This document shows, in pieces, positions 16,019 to 23,396 of a DNA stretch of 24,289 nt. The position numbers and the translations under genes are program-made. Each line of letters starts with the position of its first letter. Within the stretch, counting starts at the first letter, position 1. Below the pieces are notes generated by a model, which was not told the DNA's origin, searched no databases, and saw nothing but the letters and a program-made list of their open reading frames with translations. Origin of the DNA: Desulfuromonadaceae bacterium (GTDB lineage Bacteria; Desulfobacterota; Desulfuromonadia; Desulfuromonadales; SZUA-401); assembly GCA_003246035.1 (NCBI GenBank), contig QKBP01000100.1:1-24289 (forward strand). Direction: 5' to 3'.

Positions 16019-17338
16019 GTGGATATCGATTTCAAGCCCCCTCGCAACGCCCCTGCCGGTCCCCGGGGGAAGAACCATTTCCCGTGGCTGATTGCCCTGG
16101 CGCTTGCGGGCGTCACTCTCGTCGGCCTGTATTTCCTTTACCCGACCAGTGCCCTCCTCACCTCTGCCGAACCCGCCGCGCCTGCCGCGACAGCCGTGCC
16201 TTCAGCCCCCCCCGAACCTCTGATCGAAACACACTCCGAGACAATCCAGAGCGGCGACACGCTCACGGCCCTGCTTGGTCGCTGGCTCGACCCTCAACAG
16301 CTCCTCGAGGTTGAGCGTCTCAGCCGCCCAGTCTTTCCGATTTCGCGAATTGCCGCAGGTCGGGCCTACACGGTCACAACCCGGGACGGCGCGTTCTGCG
16401 AATTCGCCTACGACATCAACAACGACGAACAGTACCTGCTGCGCCTCGATGACGCGGGGCTGAGTGTCGAACGGCGCGACATCCCCTACGTCATCGAGAC
16501 GGCAATGGTCGAAGGTTCGATTACCAGCAGCCTCTTCGAGGCCGTCGAAGAGATCGGCGAAGGAGCCGAGTTGGCAATCGAACTGGCCGGCATCTTCGCC
16601 TGGGACATCGACTTTATCCGCGACATCCGGGTCGGTGACAGCTTCCGTGCCCTGGTTGAAAAGCGGTTCCGCGATGGCGAGTCGGCCGGCTACGGACACA
16701 TCCTGGCGGCCGAGTTCGTCAACCAGGGGGAGACCTTCCGGGGAATCCGCTACCAGGATGGAGACCACCCGGCCTCCTATTACGACGCCGAGGGACGCAA
16801 TCTGCGCAAGGCCTTCCTGCGTGCGCCCCTGTCGTTCACGCGGATCTCCTCCGGCTTCACGTTCAAGCGCTTTCACCCGGTCACCAAGACCTGGAAAGCG
16901 CACCCGGCCATCGACTACGCCGCCCCGCGGGGCACCCCGATCATGGCCGTGGGTGAAGGTACCATCATCAAGATCGGCAAGGATCGCTATAACGGGCGCT
17001 ACATCAAGATTCGCCACAACAGCAGTTACGAAACGCTCTATCTGCACATGAACGCGTTTGCCAAGGGGATGAGGAAAGGGAAACGTCTCGGACAGGGGGA
17101 GACGATCGGCTATGTCGGCAGCACCGGCCTGGCCACCGGCCCCCATCTGTGCTTCCGCATGTACAAAAACGGCTCCCCCGTCAACCCCTACAAGGTCAAG
17201 GTGCCTGCCGCCAAGGCGGTCTCCAAGGAGAACCAGGAGGCCTTCACCGCCTTTGCCGCCCCGCTGCTGCAGCGCCTTGACCGACCGCTTCAGGTCGCCC
17301 AGAACCTGCCGGTGGCCCAGGACGAGCAGACCCGCTGA
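16019..17338 (+). CDS. Membrane-anchored M23 (LytM) family peptidoglycan endopeptidase
   Basis: The 439-aa protein has a cytosolic Pro-rich start, one transmembrane anchor (~21-40) and a Pro/Ala-rich periplasmic linker. An OapA/LysM-like N-terminal region (~68-265), of the type in MepM/YebA relatives, follows and then the LytM domain (~275-390). Active-site residues visible are His295 and Asp299 (HPAIDYAAPRGTPI), His343 (LYLHMN) and His376 (GPHLCFR). The family normally ends in H-x-H and its second His binds zinc; here that position is Cys378. It should cleave peptidoglycan cross-links in the periplasm, or act as a regulator if the swap inactivates it. Start GTG 16019 has AAGGA 6 nt upstream. 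It is the first gene of a six-gene unit. Confidence 0.93.
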   Translation: MDIDFKPPRNAPAGPRGKNHFPWLIALALAGVTLVGLYFLYPTSALLTSAEPAAPAATAVPSAPPEPLIETHSETIQSGDTLTALLGRWLDPQQLLEVERLSRPVFPISRIAAGRAYTVTTRDGAFCEFAYDINNDEQYLLRLDDAGLSVERRDIPYVIETAMVEGSITSSLFEAVEEIGEGAELAIELAGIFAWDIDFIRDIRVGDSFRALVEKRFRDGESAGYGHILAAEFVNQGETFRGIRYQDGDHPASYYDAEGRNLRKAFLRAPLSFTRISSGFTFKRFHPVTKTWKAHPAIDYAAPRGTPIMAVGEGTIIKIGKDRYNGRYIKIRHNSSYETLYLHMNAFAKGMRKGKRLGQGETIGYVGSTGLATGPHLCFRMYKNGSPVNPYKVKVPAAKAVSKENQEAFTAFAAPLLQRLDRPLQVAQNLPVAQDEQTR

Positions 17339-17353
17339 GGGGAGGGGCAAAGC

Positions 17354-18826
17354 ATGCCTGATGCCCATGACCTGCAGGCGCTGCTGCGTGCCCGCACCCC
17401 GATGATCGTCGTCGAGACCCGCGAGGAGCGCCATGTCGCCATGCTGTTACAGCAGGCGGCGAAGCGCATGCACCTGCCGCTGTTCAGGTGGAGTATCACC
17501 GAAGGGCTGCACCGTCAGGAGCAGGGGTATCAGCCGCAACGGCACAACAGCCCACCGGGCGAGGTCCTCAGCCACATCAAGGCGAGCCGTCTCCCGGGGA
17601 TCTACCTGCTGATCGACTTTCACCCCTACCTCGAGGAGCCGCGCAACATCCGGCTGCTCAAGGAGATCGCTCTGCAGGCCGAGGAGACCGGGCAGACCCT
17701 GGTCCTGCTCAGCTACCGGCTCGAATTGCCGGCGGAGCTCGATCATCTCTCGGCGGCTTTTGCGCTCAGTCCTCCGGGCGCGGCCGAGCGCAGCACAATT
17801 GTCGATGCGCTGATCGGCGAATGGCGCCTCCAGGCCGGAAGCGACGCGGTCGTTGACGAGGCGGCACGGACGAGCCTGGTGCGCAACCTGACCGGTCTCA
17901 CCGCTTCGGAAGTCAAACGCCTGGTACGCAACGCGATTTTCGACGATGGCGCCCTGAGTGAAGAGGACCTGCCGGGAGTCGCGCGCCGCAAGTACGAGCT
18001 GCTCAACCGGGGCGGGGTGCTCTCCTTCGAACCGGACACGGCCCAATATGCCGACATCGGCGGCTTGGCCAACCTGAAGCGCTGGCTGGAGCAGCGTCGT
18101 ATCGCCTTCGACGACAGCGAGCCGCGGCACGGTCTCCCGACCCCCAAGGGAGTCCTGTTGCTCGGAGTTCAGGGGTGCGGCAAGAGCCTGGCCGCCAAGG
18201 CGGTCGCTGGCTCCTGGGGGCTTCCTCTGTTACAGCTCGACCTCGGCTCCGCCTACCACAAGTACTACGGCGAGACCGAGCGCAACCTGCGAGAGTCGCT
18301 GCGTGCGGCCGAAGCGATGGCACCCTGCGTGCTGTGGATTGACGAAATCGAGAAGGGACTGGCGGTCGACCACGAAGACGGCCTCTCCCGAAGGGTCCTT
18401 GGAACGCTGCTGACCTGGATGGCGGAACGGGACGCACCGGTGTTCCTAGTCGCGACGGCCAACGACATCGAGTCCCTGCCGCCCGAGCTGGTGCGTAAGG
18501 GACGGCTCGACGAGATCTTTTTTGTCGACCTCCCCGACTTCATGACCCGTCGGGAGATCCTCCGCATCCATCTCGCCAAGCGCGGCTGTGAACCTCAACG
18601 CTTCGACCTCGATCGCCTGGCCGAGAGTTGTTCGGGATTCTCCGGCGCTGAGATCGAGCAGGTGGTAGTGGCCGCTCTGTATTCGGCGCACGGCAACGGG
18701 TCGGGACCGGGTCAGGACCTGATTCTCGAGGAGATCACACGCACCCGGCCGCTCTCTGTGGTCATGGAAGAACGTATCGCGGCATTGCGCCGCTGGGCAG
18801 ATGGACGCACCGTCGCGGCGAACTGA
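17354..18826 (+). CDS. AAA+ ATPase, Ycf46/Slr0374-like
   Basis: The 490-aa protein has a degenerate N-terminal AAA-like domain (~1-215, no Walker motifs) and one active AAA+ module. That module has Walker A GVQGCGKS (271-278), Walker B VLWIDE (326-331), sensor-1 Asn370 (ATAND), arginine-finger candidates Arg381 and Arg384 (RKGRLDE), and a small helical lid with GFSGAEIEQ. The architecture matches Ycf46 of plastids and cyanobacteria rather than FtsH, because no membrane segment or protease domain is present. It probably forms a hexamer that remodels an unknown protein. GGGGAGGGG lies ~7 nt before ATG 17354. It is 15 nt from the M23 stop and 29 nt from the next gene, so it is part of the operon. 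Confidence 0.9.
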   Translation: MPDAHDLQALLRARTPMIVVETREERHVAMLLQQAAKRMHLPLFRWSITEGLHRQEQGYQPQRHNSPPGEVLSHIKASRLPGIYLLIDFHPYLEEPRNIRLLKEIALQAEETGQTLVLLSYRLELPAELDHLSAAFALSPPGAAERSTIVDALIGEWRLQAGSDAVVDEAARTSLVRNLTGLTASEVKRLVRNAIFDDGALSEEDLPGVARRKYELLNRGGVLSFEPDTAQYADIGGLANLKRWLEQRRIAFDDSEPRHGLPTPKGVLLLGVQGCGKSLAAKAVAGSWGLPLLQLDLGSAYHKYYGETERNLRESLRAAEAMAPCVLWIDEIEKGLAVDHEDGLSRRVLGTLLTWMAERDAPVFLVATANDIESLPPELVRKGRLDEIFFVDLPDFMTRREILRIHLAKRGCEPQRFDLDRLAESCSGFSGAEIEQVVVAALYSAHGNGSGPGQDLILEEITRTRPLSVVMEERIAALRRWADGRTVAAN

Positions 18827-18855
18827 CCGCACACGCCCCTTGCACAGGTGACTGG

Positions 18856-19968
18856 ATGGGATCGCGACTCGGCGACATGCTGGTACAGGAAGGGCTCATC
18901 TCTCCCGAGGAGCTCGAGGAGGCCCTGCGCTACCAGGTGATCTACGGCGGCAAGCTCGGCACCAACCTCATCGAGATGGGGCTGGTCGACGAGGGGGACG
19001 TCTGCCTGGCCCTCAGTCGCAAGCTCGGCGTCCCCTACGTCGATCCCGAGCAGCTGATGACCCTCCCCCCCGGGACCCTCAAGCTCATCCCGCGGGAGCT
19101 GGTGGAGAAATACCGCGTCATCCCGTTACGCCTCGACAAGAACAAGCTCTCGCTGGTCATGCTGAACCCGGCCGACCTGGCCGCCATCGACGACATCGCC
19201 TTCCGCACCGGCTTCGTGATCCGCCCCCTGGTCGCCCCGGAAGTGCGTGTGGTCATGGCTCTCGAACGCTACTACGAGATCCCCCGCGAGCTGCGTTACA
19301 TCCAGGCGATCAACGCCCTCGCGCAGCCTCGGAAAAAGAACAAGCCGAAGCCGAAAGCCGCGTCCCAGGATCCGCGCATGGCGGAACTGGCCGACCTCGA
19401 CCTCGCCGAGATCGACGATGTGCTCGAACTGTCGGAGGCTGAACTGATCGAGGAGGAGGTCCTTGACGCCGAAGTCATCGAGAGCTACGGCATTGGACAG
19501 GCGTTTGACGAACTGGCCGAGTCCCGTGACCGCGACCAGATTGCCTCGATCCTGGTCCGCTATCTCGGACAGGCCTACGAACGCTGTGCCCTGTTCATGG
19601 TCAAGGGCCGAAGCGCATCGGGGTGGGTCGGGATCAATAAGGAAGTCTACATCGACGATTTCGCGCTCTTCCAGTTTTCGCTCGACGAGCCTTCGGTCCT
19701 CAAGATGATCGAGGAGAGTCGCAGCTTTTTTCTCGGGCCGATCCCGGATAACCCGGCCAATCACTCATGGCTCGACCCTCTTAAAGGTGAGGTTAGCCGA
19801 CCGGCGATCCTGGTGCCGGTCATCATGCTCGGGCGGGTCGTCGGCATCCTCTTTGCCCAGGGGCGGGACGAATTGTCGAGTCACCTCAGTGAGCTCCAGG
19901 TTCTGGCTACCAAGGTGGCCATGGCCTTTGATATCCTGATCTTGAAAAGCAAGATCCGTATGCACTAA
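18856..19968 (+). CDS. Stand-alone MshEN-domain protein with C-terminal GAF-like domain (probable c-di-GMP effector)
   Basis: The 370-aa protein begins with an MshEN/GspE N-terminal domain. Two tandem c-di-GMP-type motifs are visible: RLGDMLVQEG through Gln27, a 5-residue spacer, then KLGTNLIEMG (33-42). The rest of the T2SSE-N fold runs to ~150. A Lys/Pro linker (~158-173) and a strongly acidic stretch (~175-210) lead to a ~150-residue GAF-like alpha/beta domain (~215-365; ends with VPVIMLGRVVGILFAQG). There is no GspE/PilB ATPase, so this is not an assembly motor, although automated naming often says 'GspE'. It likely binds c-di-GMP and contacts another protein through the GAF-like part. 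It lies between the AAA+ and TPR genes, 29 and 24 nt away. Confidence 0.88.
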   Translation: MGSRLGDMLVQEGLISPEELEEALRYQVIYGGKLGTNLIEMGLVDEGDVCLALSRKLGVPYVDPEQLMTLPPGTLKLIPRELVEKYRVIPLRLDKNKLSLVMLNPADLAAIDDIAFRTGFVIRPLVAPEVRVVMALERYYEIPRELRYIQAINALAQPRKKNKPKPKAASQDPRMAELADLDLAEIDDVLELSEAELIEEEVLDAEVIESYGIGQAFDELAESRDRDQIASILVRYLGQAYERCALFMVKGRSASGWVGINKEVYIDDFALFQFSLDEPSVLKMIEESRSFFLGPIPDNPANHSWLDPLKGEVSRPAILVPVIMLGRVVGILFAQGRDELSSHLSELQVLATKVAMAFDILILKSKIRMH

Positions 19969-19992
19969 CCGCTCTGGCCCCGGAAGGACCAA

Positions 19993-21126
19993 ATGACAAA
20001 CGAAACACACGATACTCCTGGTCAGCAGGAACAGCACAACAAGGTCATCAGCCTGTCTCGCGAAGGGCACCGTCACCTCAAAGCCCAGCGCTACGCTCAG
20101 GCCCGCAAGGCCTTTGTCGAAGGGCTGGAGCTCGAGCCGAACAACCCCTATCTGCTGACTGGCATGGGTGACCTGTTGCGCGCCGAAAAGAAATACGCCG
20201 AGTGCCGGGAATGCTACCTGAAGGTGCTTGATCACGACCATGACAACCTCTTCGCCCTGCGCGGACTGGGGGACGCCTGCCGTACGGAAGGACGCTACGA
20301 AGAGGCTCTCGGTTACTGGCAGCGCTACCTGGCCAAGCGCTCGCGGGACATCTTCGTGCTCACCCGGGTGGCCGATGCCAATAAGAACCTGGGGCGCCAC
20401 GACGAATCTGAAGCCACCTACCGCAAGGCCCTCGAGATCCGCAAGGATGATCGCTACGCCCTGCTCGGCCTCGCTGACCTCTATCACAAGACCAACCGGT
20501 TCAAGCTCGCCATTCACTACTACCGCGAGGTCCTCAACAGCGGCATCGAACCGCTCAACGTACTGACCATGGTCGGCAACCTCTACCGCCACCTTGGCCA
20601 GCCCCGCGAAGCCCAGGAGTTCTTTGAACGGACCCTGAAGCGCGAGCCCGACAACAGCTATGCCCTGTTCGGTCTCGGTGACGTGCTCCGCTGGCAGGGA
20701 CACTTTGAAGAGGCCGTGATCCATTGGGAACGCCTTCTGGAACTGGTCGACGGGACGATCCCGATGCTCACCCGGCTCGGCGACATCTACCTGCGCCTGG
20801 AGCGTTACGACAAGGCGAGATCCTACTACCGCAAGGTCCTCGACCAAGGGTACGACCTGTATGCCACGGCCGGCCTCGCCCGACTGATGATTCACGAAAA
20901 GCAGCCGAACGAAACGCTCCGTCTCTACCAGGAGATCCTCGCCCAGGAGACCGAAGAGACGCGTTTCTGCATCGAGCTGGCTGATGCTCTGATCCAGGCG
21001 GGAGAGGCAGAGACGGCGCGCCGACTCGTCGAGCAGACCCTAAAACACCACCAGGACCGCCCCGACGCCCTGGTGGAACTGAATCGTCAGCTGGAGCCGT
21101 TCGCGGAGGGTCTGGGAACAGCGTGA
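19993..21126 (+). CDS. Tetratricopeptide repeat (TPR) protein
   Basis: The 377-aa soluble protein is almost wholly TPR helices. About nine to ten 34-residue repeats run from ~18 to ~365, recognisable by spaced motifs such as G-x-G-D-x-x-R-x-x-G-x-(Y/F)-x-x-A and (A/L)-x-x-x-(L/Y)-x-P/K. Examples are 'ALRGLGDACRTEGRYEEAL' and 'ALFGLGDVLRWQGHFEEAV'. There is no signal peptide or membrane segment and no enzymatic domain. It is most likely a scaffold for a protein complex, plausibly with products of the same operon. GGAAGGA lies 5-6 nt before ATG 19993. The stop overlaps the next start by 4 nt (GTGA), so translation is coupled to the ACP phosphodiesterase. Confidence 0.93.
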   Translation: MTNETHDTPGQQEQHNKVISLSREGHRHLKAQRYAQARKAFVEGLELEPNNPYLLTGMGDLLRAEKKYAECRECYLKVLDHDHDNLFALRGLGDACRTEGRYEEALGYWQRYLAKRSRDIFVLTRVADANKNLGRHDESEATYRKALEIRKDDRYALLGLADLYHKTNRFKLAIHYYREVLNSGIEPLNVLTMVGNLYRHLGQPREAQEFFERTLKREPDNSYALFGLGDVLRWQGHFEEAVIHWERLLELVDGTIPMLTRLGDIYLRLERYDKARSYYRKVLDQGYDLYATAGLARLMIHEKQPNETLRLYQEILAQETEETRFCIELADALIQAGEAETARRLVEQTLKHHQDRPDALVELNRQLEPFAEGLGTA

Positions 21127-21719
21127 ACTACCTGGTCCACCTCTACCTTGCCGGAGATCAGCCGGGGCATCTGCTCGGCGCCCTGATGGGGGATTTCGTC
21201 AAGGGACCTCTCCCCGAGTACTACCAGGGGAGCCTGCGCGAGGGCCTGATCCTGCACCGTCAGCTCGATGCCTATTGCCTGCACCAGGACGACTGCCGCC
21301 GCAGTCGCCGGCGCATCGACCCGTCCTTTGGCCACCTGCGCGCGGTGATGGTCGATATCTTCTATGACCATCTGCTTGCCCGCCACTGGCGGGAGCACCA
21401 TCCCCTCTCACTCGTCAAGTACGCCGCCCACGTCTACCAGCTCCTGAACCAGAACTGGGAACGCCTTCCAGCGGCGATGCGCCCGGTGGTCGAACGGATG
21501 ATCGCCATGGACTGGTTGAACAGCTACGCCGAACTCTCCACGGTCGACGTGGTCCTGCAGCGCATGAGCGGACGCCTCTCGCGCCCCAACCGGCTCGGCG
21601 AGGGGCTGAGTCAGCTTACCGACAACTACCTGGCGATGGCCAGTGACTGCCGGCATTTCCTGGCAGCGGCCCAGCGCGACCTGCGTATCCCCCCATCCCA
21701 TTCGCCGGAAAGACGATGA
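21123..21719 (+). CDS. acpH: Acyl carrier protein phosphodiesterase (AcpH, DUF479/ACP_PD family)
   Basis: The 198-aa protein matches AcpH in length and pattern. It opens with MNYLVHLYLA, followed by the HD-like metal residues Asp24 (GDFVKG), His45 and Asp49 (LHRQLDAY), Asp78 and Asp82-His83 (VDIFYDH), and the RHW motif at ~87-89. Family enzymes remove the 4'-phosphopantetheine arm from acyl carrier protein, turning holo-ACP back to apo-ACP in the cytosol. The start is GTG 21123, overlapping the TPR stop by 4 nt. The stop overlaps the next start as ATGA. It is coupled on both sides but has no obvious functional tie to its neighbours. Confidence 0.93.
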   Translation: MNYLVHLYLAGDQPGHLLGALMGDFVKGPLPEYYQGSLREGLILHRQLDAYCLHQDDCRRSRRRIDPSFGHLRAVMVDIFYDHLLARHWREHHPLSLVKYAAHVYQLLNQNWERLPAAMRPVVERMIAMDWLNSYAELSTVDVVLQRMSGRLSRPNRLGEGLSQLTDNYLAMASDCRHFLAAAQRDLRIPPSHSPERR

Positions 21720-22663
21720 GTACTCCGGACATCCGCACCTGCCCTAAATGCGGCTTCCCCCAGCCGATGGCGGAGAGTTGCTGCCTCAAGTGCGGGCTGG
21801 TCTTCGCCAAGTACCGCCAACGCCGGGAAGTCGGGAACTCTCCGAGTGATGATCCCTTCGACGCGCCGCCGTCGCAGGGCGAACCCGAACTGGCCGAGGA
21901 CCACCTCTTCGTCACCCGCCCCCTCGACACCCGTGGATGGCTGGCCGTCGGCGGTGGCGCGCTGCTCGCCCTATTCGTCCTGTTGCTGCCGCGCCTCGAC
22001 GCCATCTTCCAGGTCTTTGTCACCTTGACGCACGAGCTCGGCCACGCCCTCACCGGCTGGCTGTTCGGCTACCCCTCGCTGCCGGCCTTCGACTTCATGT
22101 ACGGCGGCGGCGTCACCATGCACCGGCAGCGCGCCCTGCCGCTGGTGTTCGCGGTGTTCGCGCTGTTCGCCGCTGCAGCCCTGGCTTACCGCCGCAATCG
22201 GCACACCCTGGCGGTTTTCGCCACCGGCGCCCTGTTCTACGCCCTGTTCGCCTTCACCCGCGCCCACGAGATCCTCAACCTGTTCATGGGCCACGGCACC
22301 GAGCTGATCATCGCCGGGATATTCCTCTACCGGGGCTTCAGCGGTTTTGCCGTGGTGCACCCCGTGGAACGCCCCCTCTATGCCTTCCTCGGTTTCTTCG
22401 TGCTCTTCTCCGACCTGCGCTTCGCCTGGCGCCTGCTCACCGACCCGGTCCATCGCTATCTCTACGAAGAAGCCAAGGGAGGCGGTCACTGGATGGACTT
22501 CTCGCGTATTGCCGAGGAGTATTGGCACGTCGACCTGCGGGTGGTAGCGCTGCTTTTCCTGCTCTGCTGCCTGCTCCCACCGCTGGCCATCTGGGCCTAC
22601 CGCAGCTGGCGTACCGCCATCCTGCTGCAGCTCAACCGACTGTTCGACCGCAACCCCGCCTGA
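21716..22663 (+). CDS. Zinc-ribbon, HELGH-containing polytopic membrane protein (M50-like, putative metallopeptidase)
   Basis: The 315-aa protein starts with a cytosolic zinc ribbon (Cys9, Cys12, Cys23, Cys26: CPKC...CLKC). A charged/Pro linker (~40-70) leads to about six to seven hydrophobic segments from ~74 to 296. The second segment contains HELGH (His106, Glu107, His110), the zinc-protease motif placed in the membrane as in M50 intramembrane proteases. I do not see the family's usual second motif (N-x-x-P-x-x-x-x-D-G). Glu185 or His193 in AHEILNLFMGHGTE might supply a third ligand. It may be a divergent M50B-type peptidase or a non-catalytic relative. The start overlaps the acpH stop (ATGA). 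It is the last gene of the operon. Confidence 0.8.
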   Translation: MSTPDIRTCPKCGFPQPMAESCCLKCGLVFAKYRQRREVGNSPSDDPFDAPPSQGEPELAEDHLFVTRPLDTRGWLAVGGGALLALFVLLLPRLDAIFQVFVTLTHELGHALTGWLFGYPSLPAFDFMYGGGVTMHRQRALPLVFAVFALFAAAALAYRRNRHTLAVFATGALFYALFAFTRAHEILNLFMGHGTELIIAGIFLYRGFSGFAVVHPVERPLYAFLGFFVLFSDLRFAWRLLTDPVHRYLYEEAKGGGHWMDFSRIAEEYWHVDLRVVALLFLLCCLLPPLAIWAYRSWRTAILLQLNRLFDRNPA

Positions 22664-22692
22664 CCCTGTCAACGGACCCCGTTGACAGGGTC
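22662..22692. terminator. Strong hairpin at the end of the six-gene operon, overlapping the lexA -35
   Basis: A 14-bp perfect stem (GACCCTGTCAACGG with CCGTTGACAGGGTC) around an ACC loop begins inside the TGA stop codon at 22661-22663. The following TCTTTGCC is a poor T-run, so terminator strength is uncertain. The right arm contains TTGACA, the candidate -35 of lexA. Confidence 0.55.
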
Positions 22693-22710
22693 TTTGCCAC
22701 ATGATAGGTT
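22682..22710 (+). promoter_or_regulatory. Candidate lexA promoter
   Basis: Consensus -35 TTGACA (22682-22687), 17-nt spacer, then TAGGTT (22705-22710) as a weak -10. The -10 overlaps the LexA-box dyad, so bound LexA would block RNA polymerase. Confidence 0.55.
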
Positions 22711-22724
22711 GTCAAATGACAACC
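22707..22724. promoter_or_regulatory. LexA operator (Geobacter-type SOS box)
   Basis: GGTTGTCA-AA-TGACAACC is a perfect 8+2+8 dyad ending 13 nt before the lexA ATG. It fits every fixed position of the Geobacter sulfurreducens LexA motif as I recall it, GGTTN2CN4GN3ACC. It overlaps the candidate -10, consistent with autorepression of the lexA-dinB operon. Confidence 0.8.
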
Positions 22725-22737
22725 ATCGGAGGAGAGC

Positions 22738-23340
22738 ATGGACGAACCTACTCCGCGCCAGCAGCAGGTTCTCGACTACATTCACAACCACCTGGAGCGC
22801 CACGGCTACCCCCCTACCCTGCGGGAAATCGCCGCCCACCTCGGTGTCAACGGCACGCTCGGGGTAAGCAAGCACCTCGAAGCGCTCGAGCGCAAGGGAC
22901 ACCTGCGTCGCCACGGCGGCAGCTCGCGCGGCCTCAGCCTGGCCCGTCCGCCGCACCCCCCGGGGCGCCTGCCGATCGTCGGGAGGGTCCAGGCCGGCGC
23001 CCTGCAACCGGCCTTCGAGGAGCTCGAAGGGCACTTCTGCCTCGACCCCCAGCTGACCCGTCCCGGGGATTTCCTGCTGCGCGTGCGCGGCGACTCGATG
23101 ATCGAGGCCGGCATCCACGACGGAGACCTCGCCCAGGTCCGCCCCGGGGTCGAGGTCGGCAACGGCGACATCGTCGTCGCGCTGGTCGACGACGAGGCGA
23201 CCCTCAAGCGCTTCTTCCGCGAGGCTGAGCGCCTCCGCCTGCAGCCCGAGAACCGCACCATGGCACCGATCCTCATCAGTCCGCAAGACGGCGAGGTACG
23301 CATCGTCGGCAAGGTGGTGGGGCTGTTCCGACGCTTCTAG
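22738..23340 (+). CDS. lexA: SOS transcriptional repressor LexA
   Basis: The 200-aa protein has the standard LexA length and layout. An N-terminal winged helix (TPRQQQVLDYI, recognition region LREIAAHLGV...SKHLEALERKG) is followed by the S24 peptidase domain. The self-cleavage site is Ala86-Gly87 (VQAGA), with nucleophile Ser120 (GDSMIEAGI) and general base Lys157 (EATLKRF). RecA-stimulated self-cleavage after DNA damage would release the operon. GGAGGAG at 22728-22734 precedes ATG 22738. A good LexA box overlaps its own promoter. It heads an operon with a small protein and DNA polymerase IV. Some Geobacter strains have two lexA genes, so a second copy may exist elsewhere. Confidence 0.98.
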   Translation: MDEPTPRQQQVLDYIHNHLERHGYPPTLREIAAHLGVNGTLGVSKHLEALERKGHLRRHGGSSRGLSLARPPHPPGRLPIVGRVQAGALQPAFEELEGHFCLDPQLTRPGDFLLRVRGDSMIEAGIHDGDLAQVRPGVEVGNGDIVVALVDDEATLKRFFREAERLRLQPENRTMAPILISPQDGEVRIVGKVVGLFRRF

Positions 23341-23396
23341 CCGCTTTCGCCACCGCCACGCTTCACCATCGCATCAACAGAAACAGGGACAGGACC

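Noticed and set aside
16202..17434. 410-codon open frame on the minus strand
   Set aside because: It lies antisense to the M23 and AAA+ genes, whose motifs are unmistakable. The product has no recognisable domain and the frame is a by-product of high GC.
19765..20895. 376-codon open frame on the minus strand
   Set aside because: It lies antisense to the MshEN and TPR genes; it is low-complexity, with no motif or ribosome site.
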